Assembly (NCBI GenBank): GCA_025201705.1
Contig: MU616915.1
Location: 1 to 32,398 of the forward strand
Length of the DNA: 32,398 bases
Direction: 5' to 3'
Origin: Dissophora ornata
Lineage: Eukaryota > Mortierellomycota > Mortierellomycetes > Mortierellales > Mortierellaceae
The notes below the pieces were generated by a model, which saw only the letters and a list, made by a program, of their open reading frames with translations, was not told the origin of the DNA and searched no databases. The first letter of the stretch is position 1. Each line of letters opens with the position of its first letter. Positions 1-9,677 of this stretch are shown here, piece by piece. Both the position numbers and the translations under genes were made by a program.

Positions 1-583
1 AAGGATTGTCGACTTTAGATCTCATTCTTCTCTTGTAGGGAGGGGGAGGGGGAAAATACAAAAATAAAATACTGAGGCTGGGGAATGGGAAAGGTGCTCC
101 GCGGAAAGGGGGGGGCAAGGTGTGGCATGGCCCAAACTATGGTGGCGAGAATAGCATGCATAAGATCTACTTGTGGATTTCACAGGACGACAAGTGACGC
201 GTCTATTGCCACTATGGTCTACAATAGGATACTCTCTAAGCCGATAACCCCCCCCCCTCTATGCCGATGCAGAGAACCACGTTTATGATAATTCATCCAT
301 ACTGCTGATTGATACAGTTACCCACGGTCTCAACACTATCAGCATAAAGGGGATCGACTGTATTTTTTTTTTTTTGGCACTCAATGGGCAATGGAATAAT
401 AATGTCGCGGGGGCAAATCTCAATCAAGCAAATAAATATATTTCTGGTTCTGAGCCGCAGCACTTGCGTGCATGATAACTTATATTCAGGTACAAGGGCG
501 TGCTGGATGGTGAAGACTAAAGTTACAATATTGTAGGGGGAAAGAATGAAGGAAAGAAAAGCGATTTTTTTTGGTTTCCATGA
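1..583. other. Intergenic, no gene seen
   Basis: No ORF here has coding character. The stretch has G-runs near 40-60, a C-run near 248 and a T-run at about 361-375. It lies downstream of the stop codon of the minus-strand membrane protein gene, so its right end probably contains that gene's 3' UTR. Nothing else is supported. Confidence 0.6.
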
Positions 584-1813
584 TCACGTCCTGGGAAGGA
601 ATTTATATCCAAGCAAGATCATGAACGTTCCCGACAACAGACCAACGGTGGTCAGGCATGTTGACACTGAGGACGTCGTTCCTGCACGATAGGCTGCCAC
701 TGATTGAGCTTGGATGATCCAGTGGAATAACTTCATCTGGCTTGTAAAGAGTACCACGATCAAACCCACCAATCCCACTTTTTGCTGCATTGTCTCGGGG
801 ATGGCCGCAAGTGTTTTGCCCGTATTCACCTTCTTCTCAACGGCGTACTCCTCATCGACATACTTCTCATCAGCATACTTTTCGTCAGCGTACTTCTCAT
901 CGGCGTACTTCTCATCGGCGTACTTCTCAAGTAAACCCTCCTTCTCCTCCACATCGCCATCAACCACGGCACCCTGATAGGACTCCTCGAGTTGCTTCTC
1001 CATCAAACTGCTGCATGCCGCCAACAAGCCTGTCGAGACACCTAGCAACACCACTGCCAAATACCAAACCGTGCACAACGGTGCGGCCATGGCCTCGACT
1101 CGGTCCTTCATCTCCAATGACATCTCCATTTCGCTATCGCCATTTGTTCCATCGTCCATCACATTCCCAACGATAGGGTCAAAATCCAATCCAGAAGAAG
1201 TCCTTCGCTGGGTCAATAACCGTTCCTGAACCTCTTGAATGGCTCCGAGAATGATCCAAAAGACTGCAAAGATAAATTGACTGATCAGGATTCCTGTTCG
1301 GGCTGGGATCACCTTCGGGACTAGAGCAAAGCGGATGTTTCGAGTTTTGAAGAACAAGGAGCTGAGAAAGAGGGAGACAAACCAGGCCAGGACAGGGAGC
1401 CAGGTTGAGAAGAAGAGGGTTTGGAAGAAGCTATGGTTGTAGAGGTGGTCAGGGTGGTCAGGGTGATCTGAGTCAGGGCCATGATGAGGACCATGGCCAT
1501 GGCCAGGGTGAGGACCAGGGTGAGGACCAGGGCCGTGGGGATGTGAAGGGTCGTGGGTATGATTGGAATGAGGGTGGAAGAGTTCGAAACGAGTCGCTGT
1601 GTTGAGGAAGAAGAATTGACGACTTTGATAAACAACCAGGCCGATCGAGGATCCCATAAGGGCAGCGCCAGTGAGCGAGTATGCTGTGAGGAAGAAGAGC
1701 GTCTGCGACATCTTTTTGGTGGCTTTTGCAGAGTCTTCAGCCCATGTAGGCGTCTCTGCTGTGGTGTTCGTCATAATGTCGATCACAGCGGGCTGCTGCT
1801 GTTCTTGGCTCAT
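584..1813 (-). CDS. Six-pass membrane protein with His-rich loop and KYADE repeats, function unknown
   Basis: A single-exon gene of 409 aa that I do not recognise. Hydrophobic segments lie at about residues 38-63, 129-155, 173-192, 243-267, 345-369 and 384-405, so a multi-pass membrane protein is likely. Between segments 1 and 2 (about 80-128) is a loop dominated by His, Pro, Gly and Asp. Between segments 4 and 5 (about 297-328) is an acidic/basic five-residue repeat, KYADE, present about five times with decay at the C-terminal end. No catalytic motif is visible. The reading frame stays open upstream to 2212, but residues encoded there look like translated leader. The Met at 1813 opens a hydrophilic, Gln-rich N-terminus and is the preferred start. 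The His-rich loop could bind metal, but that is only composition. Gene reality is well supported by length and membrane topology; function is open. Confidence 0.75.
   Translation of the reverse strand: MSQEQQQPAVIDIMTNTTAETPTWAEDSAKATKKMSQTLFFLTAYSLTGAALMGSSIGLVVYQSRQFFFLNTATRFELFHPHSNHTHDPSHPHGPGPHPGPHPGHGHGPHHGPDSDHPDHPDHLYNHSFFQTLFFSTWLPVLAWFVSLFLSSLFFKTRNIRFALVPKVIPARTGILISQFIFAVFWIILGAIQEVQERLLTQRRTSSGLDFDPIVGNVMDDGTNGDSEMEMSLEMKDRVEAMAAPLCTVWYLAVVLLGVSTGLLAACSSLMEKQLEESYQGAVVDGDVEEKEGLLEKYADEKYADEKYADEKYADEKYVDEEYAVEKKVNTGKTLAAIPETMQQKVGLVGLIVVLFTSQMKLFHWIIQAQSVAAYRAGTTSSVSTCLTTVGLLSGTFMILLGYKFLPRT
841..930 (-). repeat. 15-bp coding minisatellite (KYADE units)
   Basis: A 15-bp unit, TACTTCTCATCGGCG on the plus strand, recurs about five to six times inside the membrane protein gene and encodes KYADE on the minus strand. 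The units nearest 900-930 are nearly identical, while those nearest 841-880 are diverged. This pattern suggests recent expansion at one end. Confidence 0.85.
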
Positions 1814-4373
1814 GCTCGAAAATTCTTTGTTGTGGGAGTGTTTGGGGGTTTGTGCGAAGAGAGTGAAAGGAACAGAAGAACGAAAACAGAGGGAAAGGAA
1901 TGTATCCACAGTGGAGCGAAGGTGATAGTCAAGAAAGGTCTGAAAAAAAGGTGAGTTGTATGACGGAAAACAAAGAGAGGATGGTCTGTTTTGAAGGACA
2001 GTTTTATAGTAAGAGGAGAGCGATAAGTGAAGACCGTAGAAAGAGATACAATGAAAGGATAGCACAAGTTTCAGTTGCTCTTTTATTGAAGCCCAAAAGA
2101 CGTAAACTCCAACACACTTCCAGCTGCCAACCCGTTCGTGGAAGAATGTCCGGCTGGTCTTGTGCTCTGAATGTGGCAAGACGTAAAATGCATCCAAGGC
2201 TGTTTCAACCATCCGCCTCCATCAATGTCATCACTATCTCCGCATTAAACCCAAACGCCCGAAAGGGTTTTTTTTACACTCGCATGCCAAGAACACTTTA
2301 AAAAACAGTGTGCAGTTCTATCCTGCAGTTGATGTGTATTGGGTTGTGAGCACCCTCCTCCCCGTCCCCGGCTGTTTGTAGCCGTTGTTAGTAAAGCAAG
2401 GGTTTTTTATGCTTTCTTTGTTCCTGCCTTGTTCCTGCCTTATCCCCCCCTTTTTGTCTGTCTCGTCATAATCAAACACAGCCAGATATTTGGGGCCACA
2501 TTTTATCAGACGCAATGTAAATGGGCGCAATTGCCACATGGATGTCACCAAATGATATCTACCTCTAGCCATTTGCAATAATCCGATGTTTAATCCCACT
2601 GATGGGATTTTTGTCCGGAACGACAATGTAGTGCGGATGACATTAATAACAATACTACACCGTATACAGCACGGAAGGTACTAACAACATAAAAATGGGA
2701 AATGCTTGATCGTTTACAAAATGGCAGCACACAACAACATGGTTATGCTGTGTGTGGTTCAATAGAAGGTGAATCTGATTGGACTCCAAAAAAAGGATAT
2801 GAAGGAATACTAGGGGAGGAACGAAGAAGGAACGAAGAAGGAGCGGGATAAGAGTGCGGGATGACTACAAAACAAAACAACAGCCCTGACTGTCAATCTG
2901 TCAAAAACATAATAATAAAAAATGACGCCAAGTCTACAACTCCTTCAAGGTGCTCAAAGCGCGTGTAATTTCGGAAAATATTATGGCTTCTCCCCCGCTA
3001 TGATGTGCACCTCGTGTTCTCGTCAGCAAAAAAAAAAAAAAAAACTAGGTTCTCGCCTCTCCAAAAGAGAGGGTTGGATCCGAAAGGTAGACTACTGTAC
3101 ATCCGGGAATCTGCCAACGTCTTGAAGAAAACGATGTCAACATTTTTTCTTTAAACGGAAGTCTGATTCCCAATGACCTCAGGAAAACCTGCGCTCATTG
3201 GTCCCTTGTTTTCTGCAAAGGTGAAAAAGGAAGGATCAGGCACCATTTGTAATCACTAGTTCATAGATCAGACGTTTACTTGGACGGTTCTTTTCTCTCT
3301 GGGTAGACCCTTTTTTTTTTTTTTTTTTATTCCCTCTGAACACGGGCTCACTTTTGCAGACAATGGGGAAAAGCAGAGGAGAACCAAAACAAATTTTGTC
3401 TCTCACATTTGGAGGAGTTGACAAGCTCCGCTGGATTTTCTGTTTGCTCCAAGAGGAGAAACCTTTACGGTGCTTTTTGAATCTGAGCACGAGCATTGCA
3501 TAAACGACAGCCCGCCACTCCGTATAACAAATGAGCATGTGTGCGCGTGGTTTGTGTGAAAACATCAAGGGGAGGGAGGGACTTGGTCAACGAACAAAAA
3601 GGGAAAATGCTCACCCAGTTTGAACAGTGGAAGGCTAAGAAACATTCGATTATGACTCGACCAAACAAAAGGGGCGATGCGGACGAGAGTTTACCCAGTA
3701 CTGCAAGGGTCTCATACCGTTGATTACTGTCAGGAAAAAGATTAATGCTCGGACAAAAATATGGTCTGATTCTAGGTAAATGCACCTCAAAACAGCAAAG
3801 CCTAACAAACATGGAGGACCCTTGCCCAACTCTATCTGGACCCTGTCTTGTCCAGCTGTCCACAATGACTTTGTGTTGCATCACTGATATGTTTTTAATG
3901 CATAATGCAAGCTAGACTAATATAGGCGTGCCAAGAAGGAAAATGGTTGTTGCTCATGAATTCTTTGGAATGTTCAATTGTTCCAACTTGCAAGGAACCT
4001 CTGTCCCTTTGGCGGAAAAATTGGTGGAGCCGGTGACTTCGATCATGTCCTAGAGAATCGCAATGCTGTGTACAAGCTCGAACACTCAGCTGTTTCGACT
4101 ACAAGTTCAAGCCCACTGTTTAGCACGCCGACATCTGTTATACATGAGAGGCTGTCATATTCCGCGTTACCGTCATTGGCATCTGGTGTTGGGAGGGTTC
4201 CACCAGAGAAATGTCAGTCAGTATCTGTTGCTTCAGAGAAATTGTATCCTGCAACGCCTGGGGAGTTGGTGATAAAGTCTGCGGCCACTTCTTTTGAAAA
4301 TACTGTGTAGCCTGATCGTCTTAAAACGGCAGCCCTGTGGCTCCGTACCGCAGCAGAGGGCGCAATGGGGTGT
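1814..4373. other. Long intergenic region, no supported gene
   Basis: The left part (1814 to about 2200) is the leader and promoter side of the membrane protein gene. The rest has only short, overlapping ORFs without coding character or recognisable motifs. Features seen are a doubled 11-bp GGAACGAAGAA unit near 2817-2842, an A-run at about 3029-3045 and a T-run at about 3310-3329. A 110-codon ORF at 3978-4310 (+), Ser-rich at its centre, is the least unlikely coding candidate but matches no family I know. Neither homopolymer run is flanked by a visible target-site duplication. Confidence 0.55.
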
Positions 4374-4655
4374 CCTGATGTCACTCAGGCAGCCCACACG
4401 ACTATTACTCTTCAGAAGGATAAAGACTTAAATAACCCTCACAACCCTCCCCCCCCCCCATAAACCCCGAAAAAAATCCCGCACAACCCCCTAGCAAAAA
4501 TCTTAAAAATCCAACGCCCTAAAAACTCATGAAGAGCCCTAAACCCCCCTCCCCCAAAGGAAATGCGCATGCGATTAATGCTATTCAGAGGGATAAAAGG
4601 CTATAAAAAACCCTCGAACCCCGTAAAACATCTAAGCCGCCTGAGTGACATCAGG
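4374..4655. repeat. MITE-like element with 17-bp inverted repeats
   Basis: CCTGATGTCACTCAGGC at 4374-4390 reappears as its exact reverse complement at 4639-4655. Each arm is itself a short palindrome (CCTGA...TCAGG). The interior has strong strand asymmetry: about 4430-4560 is nearly all A and C on the plus strand, with a 12-C run and CCCTAAA-like words. A TTCAGARGGATAAA motif occurs twice as a direct repeat, near 4411 and 4586. No transposase ORF and no clear target-site duplication are visible, so a non-autonomous DNA element is a guess from the inverted ends alone. Confidence 0.4.
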
Positions 4656-5039
4656 GCTCTCAGCGCGATGTCAATTTGTTTGATACCAGCCCTGCGTCGG
4701 GTCCCAAAACAAGACCCGTCCCAATTATCGCAACTACACACAGGACTTTGAAAAAGGTGACAGACACCAGTTGTTTATAACTTTTATTTGTGTTTCTTTG
4801 TTGGATAATGTCAAAAGACGAGAGAAATGTACATTGGGAATATGATAATAAAAACTGCGGAGCAGGCAACAAAGAGCACGACACGTCTAAATAGGTCAAA
4901 GAACGCAGGCGATGGGGGTTCTAGATGGCAGTTCACCAGGAACAAAAAAACAAAAAAAGATCCATCCAACACCTCCGCAGATACTTCACTGTCGTCCACA
5001 GGTTCTTGCTTTTTGCGGCTTTACGTAGGTTCCCGTGAT

Positions 5040-7093
5040 TTAAACGCTCTTTCCGATGGTCTCGACCTTGAATCCAATCTCCCTCAACTTGGGAGCATCC
5101 AAGATCAAACGACCATCAAAGATGAAGGCGGGCTTCTGCATAGAGTCGTAGATCTTCTGGTAGTCCAGGTGCTGCATCTTGAACTCATCCCACTCAGTGA
5201 CAATGACGAGGGCATCAGCGCCAGCGCAAGCCTCGTAAGCATCGCTGCAGATCTGAACGTGCTTATCAACCTCAGCCTCGTTCGTACCAACGCCAGGCTC
5301 GGTCAGATCCATCTTGATCTGCTTGGCGCTGACCTTAGGGTCGTAAAGGGCGATCTTAGCGTGCTCCTGAATAAGGTAACTGCAGAGGGTGATGGCCGCA
5401 GACTCACGCGTATCACCGGTGTCCTTCTTGAAGGCGAATCCAAGCATGGCAATGCGCTTGTGCGTGACGGTGTTGAAGAGGGTGCGAACAATGCGGTGGG
5501 TGAAGCGCATCTTCTGGTACTCGTTCATGGTGACAACGGACTTCCAGTAGGCAGCGACCTCGGGCAAGAAAAGCTGCTCGCTCAAGTAGACCAAGTTAAG
5601 GATATCCTTCTGGAAGCATGAGCCTCCGAAACCGACCGAGGCCTTCAAGAACTTGGGTCCGATACGGGAGTCAGTACCGCAAGCATAGGCAACCTCATCG
5701 ACATCGGCACCAGTGGCCTCGCAGATGGCAGAGAGGGCGTTGATGGAAGAGATACGCTGGGCAAGGAGGGCGTTGGCAGCCAACTTGGACAGCTCCGAGG
5801 ACCACAAGTTCATGGTGATGACACGCTCCTGGGGGATCCAGCGGGTGTAAATGTCGACCAACTTCTTCTGGGCAGCGAAACCCTCGGGGGTCTGGAGGCA
5901 TCCGATCAGGACACGGTCGGGGTTGGTCAAGTCCTTGATAGCGGTACCCTCGGCCAAGAACTCGGGGTTGGAGAGAATATCAAAGCGGATGCCAGGGGTT
6001 GAGTTGGCCTCGAGGATGGTGCGCATGCTCTGGGCAGTGCGGCAGGGAACAGTCGACTTTTCAATGACGACCTTGGAGGTGGTAGAGACTTGGGCAATGC
6101 GGCGGGTGGCGGTCTCGATGTAACTACGGGTAAGGGAGGACAGAAAACATGTTAATAATGTGCTATGATTGCAAATGCTGATTTTGCTGTGGTGGGATCA
6201 ATTGGTAGTTTCCCGTTGCTTGATGCATGCAAACAAACCACCGAAGATATTGCTCCATTGGCTGAAAACCGAAAATAGCAAGAGGGGGGGGAAACAAGGA
6301 GGGACTATGCCACCCTTGTCTATTTCCCGCAACCCAATGGTCCTGTGGATCGAGGCACGTTTTCCCAAACCCCTGTCATTTTGCGCGTTGCCCCTCAATT
6401 GCCGTAGTCGCGTGCGTGTACAAGAAGCTGAACAGGATAAATACTTACGCAAGATCAGCGGCCATACCAGCACCCATACCGGACTTCTTGGTGGGGGTGT
6501 TGACGGAGACGAAGATCAGATCGGCATCAATGATGGCCTGGTCAACGTTGGTGGAGAAGAACAAGTTCTTGCCACGGCGAGCGAAGACGACCTCATCCAG
6601 ACCGGGCTCGTAGATGGGGAGCTCGTCCGAGTTCCAGGCGTCAATACGGGCCTGGTTCAAGTCGACGATGGTGACGTTGACATCGTGGCACTGGTAGGCG
6701 ATAACAGCGGAGGAAGGGCCACCTAATACATGCGACCATGGAATAGAACAAGTACGAGAACAGATACAATTAGAGTGTATTCAATGGATTAACTCGTGCG
6801 AAGGTTGCAGTGAATGAAAAGAGGTGTTCTTGTAAGAATCCGTCACAGGCAGCAAAGAGTGTGAGGCGGTATTGCAGCACAAGACGATTCCTGGGTCGGA
6901 TGACGGATGACCCAGAGCTTTGAAGCCCAGTTGATTCGGAATCAGATGATGACGCCGAAGTGAGCTGGCAGACTGGCTAGGTTGAATCGCGATGATCGCC
7001 GTTCCTGAAAATTGTGCAGCGGGGGACGGACAAAGACAAAAAGAGGGCATCCTTACCGACGTAACCGGCACCGATACAGCAGATATTGACCAT
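5040..7093 (-). CDS. UDP-glucose 6-dehydrogenase
   Basis: Oxidises UDP-glucose to UDP-glucuronate with two NAD+ in the cytosol, supplying glucuronic acid for wall and capsule polysaccharides. I resolve three exons: 7093-7057, 6722-6449 and 6123-5040, with introns 7056-6723 and 6448-6124. They join in frame to 464 aa, the usual length for eukaryotic enzymes. The Rossmann glycine loop GAGYVGG is at residues 8-14 and is split by intron 1. [15 protein letters not shown] segment and the catalytic-cysteine motif [10 protein letters not shown] (Cys about residue 273) are intact, as is the central [16 protein letters not shown] helix. The C-terminal UDP-binding domain runs to the stop at 5042-5040. 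No frameshift or missing key residue is seen. Glucuronate-rich wall polymers are characteristic of Mucoromycota, which fits the suggested host group. Identity is secure from motif order; exon borders are inferred by eye. Confidence 0.95.
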
Positions 7094-7181
7094 GGTGAAA
7101 TAGGATGTAGTTGGGAGGAGGGGAGTGATGAGATTGTTGATGAGTAGGAACGGAAAAGAGGGCCACGGCCAGGGGCAGCGA

Positions 7182-7190
7182 CTATTTAAA
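7182..7190 (-). promoter_or_regulatory. TATA-like box upstream of the UDP-glucose dehydrogenase gene
   Basis: TTTAAATAG on the minus strand lies about 90 bases before the start codon at 7093, in a plausible position for a core promoter. This rests on sequence resemblance only. Confidence 0.3.
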
Positions 7191-8507
7191 TGAAAATGGA
7201 TCGGCCATTCGTTTGTACGTTTGTAATACACCATTCAATTGGGTCCCTTTTCAATCTTAAATTCCAATTGTGATTGCTCGACTCGACCAGTCCAGCTATT
7301 TTTGGGCCTGAATTCTATCTCGTCCGTTTTTTTTCTCACTCTCGTTTGTATTGCTCGACGATACTTTTATTGCTGCTTATAGTCAGGGCCTGCTCGCCAT
7401 CCGCAGCGCAAGGATTGATTGCCGTCACCAGGAACGTCGATCAGCTCAGGCACGCGGAGATTATCCTCCGGCACCGGTGCAGGGTGCATCGGAAGGGATC
7501 GTGTCCCCCTGCACTCCTGCCTTCATATACATGTTATTACTTCACAGATGCTTTCTCCTCGGGATCCGCGGCTTAACAGCATGCACGACTTCTACGCAGC
7601 ACAGTTCTGTTGCATGCTCTCGCTGTCTACTGTACCTGTCCATCTCGTCCTCTCTTCGATGCGTTAGTCCCTCGTGGTCGGGGTCGTAATCGCTTTGCTA
7701 TTGTCCCTAGTGAGCAAGAGCCAACAACAATAACAACCTCTCACGTAAACGCATCGCCAGGCAGTGCCGATCACATATGTTTGAACAATGGAAGCAGACA
7801 AAAGAAAACGAGAGCCACAGGGAGTCTCGTCCAAATGTGATGTTTAGATAGGCCAACAGCGGACAAAGATGGAAAGACCATACACGATTGACCGCGAGCT
7901 GCTCTCTAATGGATTCCGTCCTACGTTTCTACAAAAAAAAAACTCTGTCCCTTTTGATTGTTTGCTCAGCAGTGGATCTCTGTCTCACTCTTTCTTGACT
8001 TGTTGACAGGCTCAGCACTTTTCCTTTGGACAAAGTCTACTAGAAGATCTATCGTGAATCCAGCCCTTTGCTTTCATATAATTACGCTTATTTCAAAGAG
8101 CGCAAAAACTGCTAGATCGGTATTACTCTGCGTGTATTATTCATACTGCCATCCATCGGGGAGAAAGTCCCTGTGCTCTGTTGGTTATTTTTATCCGTCA
8201 GCATGGATGCTCCTACTGCTTACCACAGACGCATCGCATTCTAGCGGAGCGGCGTGGGTTTGTGTGCAAACGCATCTTCAAAAACAAAGAAACTCAAATG
8301 GACTTGCTTTTGAGCCGCTCTTTCCGCCGCGGACAATGGAGCGTTTCTTACAATTTGGGCGTGTTCTTTGCTTTCATTTGTTCCTGAATGTCATGGTTTG
8401 CCCACTCTTGTCCAAAGATCTGTTTTTCGACAACACGCGTCTTGCAAAATGCAATGTAATTAATTGATCTCAGAACTCGGTATAGAAGAAGGTGCTCGTG
8501 TTCATCA

Positions 8508-8531
8508 CGACTCTACAGGCACTAAGAGTCG
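8508..8531. repeat. Short perfect inverted repeat
   Basis: CGACTCT at 8508-8514 pairs with AGAGTCG at 8525-8531 across a 10-base loop. There is no T-run after it and no gene ends here. It could be chance. Confidence 0.3.
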
Positions 8532-9677
8532 TAGAAAAGTGGGAGTTTATTTCTGCCAGTTGTGTAGACTCATCACGACAACGCGCCGCTTTCTATATTT
8601 TGGGCTGTAGCACTTTTGGCGCGCTCCAAAAAAAAATGTAAGGGGCTCCCAGAACAATTTTACGCGTTCTGTATAGTGTACTTAGTGTACTTGATTGTGG
8701 AGGGTACTAATTTCCTGGGCGCCAATGGCTTTGATCAAGTATAACTCTCGGGGTCGCATCATATATATTTACCGCTAACTTACGCAGTTCGACAAGTGAA
8801 CACCATGAACAGTATACTCTTTGTGTCGACAACAGTTTCTCTTGATTCAAGTAATACGAAACGAACACTTATTACAACGAACGAATCAGATCGACCTCAC
8901 AGATTGATGGCACTGTTCCAGATAAATAAAGCATCAAAGGGAGGCTTGGGTGGCAGCTCTGGTCCTCCTTGCGCATCATTTTGTTCCCCATATACGACAG
9001 CATAGAATCTTGCGTCCACTGTCGTTTCCTAGCCAGCTGCAGATCATCAGTAGACATTTTACCTGCTTCCGACATGTGCGGATGTCCCCCCTTTTTATGG
9101 AGGTTTTGAGCACTGACCTGCTGATCACCCCCTCTGTCCTTGGGTCGCCTGTCTCTGTTCCGCACGTCATTATGTCTATCACGAAGTGCGTTGTAGGGTA
9201 TATTCCTAGCCATGTGCCGTCCTTTGTATCTTTGTGTATCGGTTTTGTTTGTTTTTTTAGTACCATGCATGGGTGCTGATTGACAATATTCGAGGGGAAA
9301 GGGGAGAAAAATAGGGGTACGCAGGTCGGTCAGGACATGACTTCACCACGAAAGGGGAAATAGATGACAAACGGCCGAGCGCTGCGGTGTTGCTGCCCGT
9401 GTCCCTTCCCTGTCACTTTCATTTCTGCTTGACGTTACTTCTTGCCTCATTCACATTCACTTTTTCATTCCACTTCCACCTTCCATCACCAGGAAACGTC
9501 TGCATTCAACACAACCAGTTCTGCCAAACCTTAAAAAATCATAACACGCGCCTTGAAAATAAAATTCTGGCGTCAGTGGCAAAATCTCCAACCCACGCAA
9601 AGAACACCTCAGACCCATAGAGGACAAAGGAGGAGACAGAGAGGAAAGCAAGCAGCAGCAGCAGAAACGGAGGTATA

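Larger units (their letters stand above)
7094..9677. other. Divergent intergenic region, no supported gene
   Basis: Lies between the minus-strand dehydrogenase and the plus-strand formin, so it should hold both promoters. ORFs up to 169 codons (7958-8467 +) and 132 codons (8872-9270 -) occur, but neither shows a recognisable domain and neither is clearly coding. A perfect 7-bp hairpin stem is at 8508-8531, and a doubled AGTGTACTT occurs near 8678-8696. The last 80 bases before the formin start are purine-rich with a CAGCAGCAG run, and look like 5' leader. Confidence 0.5.

Noticed and set aside
1814..2212. N-terminal extension of the membrane protein to 542 aa
   Set aside because: The extra residues look like translated leader, and the Met at 1813 gives a sensible N-terminus.
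3029..3329. Other retro-insertions at the A-run and T-run
   Set aside because: No matching direct repeats were found on the far side of either homopolymer.
3978..4310. 110-codon plus-strand ORF
   Set aside because: No recognisable domain; it lies in a gap with several overlapping ORFs.
4430..4560. Interstitial telomere repeat
   Set aside because: Only isolated CCCTAAA-like words occur, not a tandem array.
4827..5621. 264-codon ORF on the plus strand
   Set aside because: It is antisense to the last exon of the UDP-glucose dehydrogenase, whose motifs are unmistakable on the minus strand.
7958..8467. 169-codon plus-strand ORF
   Set aside because: Composition resembles random translation, with no domain and no conserved motif.
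8872..9270. 132-codon hydrophilic minus-strand ORF
   Set aside because: No family resemblance and no clear gene signals. It is the best of the orphan ORFs in this gap, but not supportable alone.
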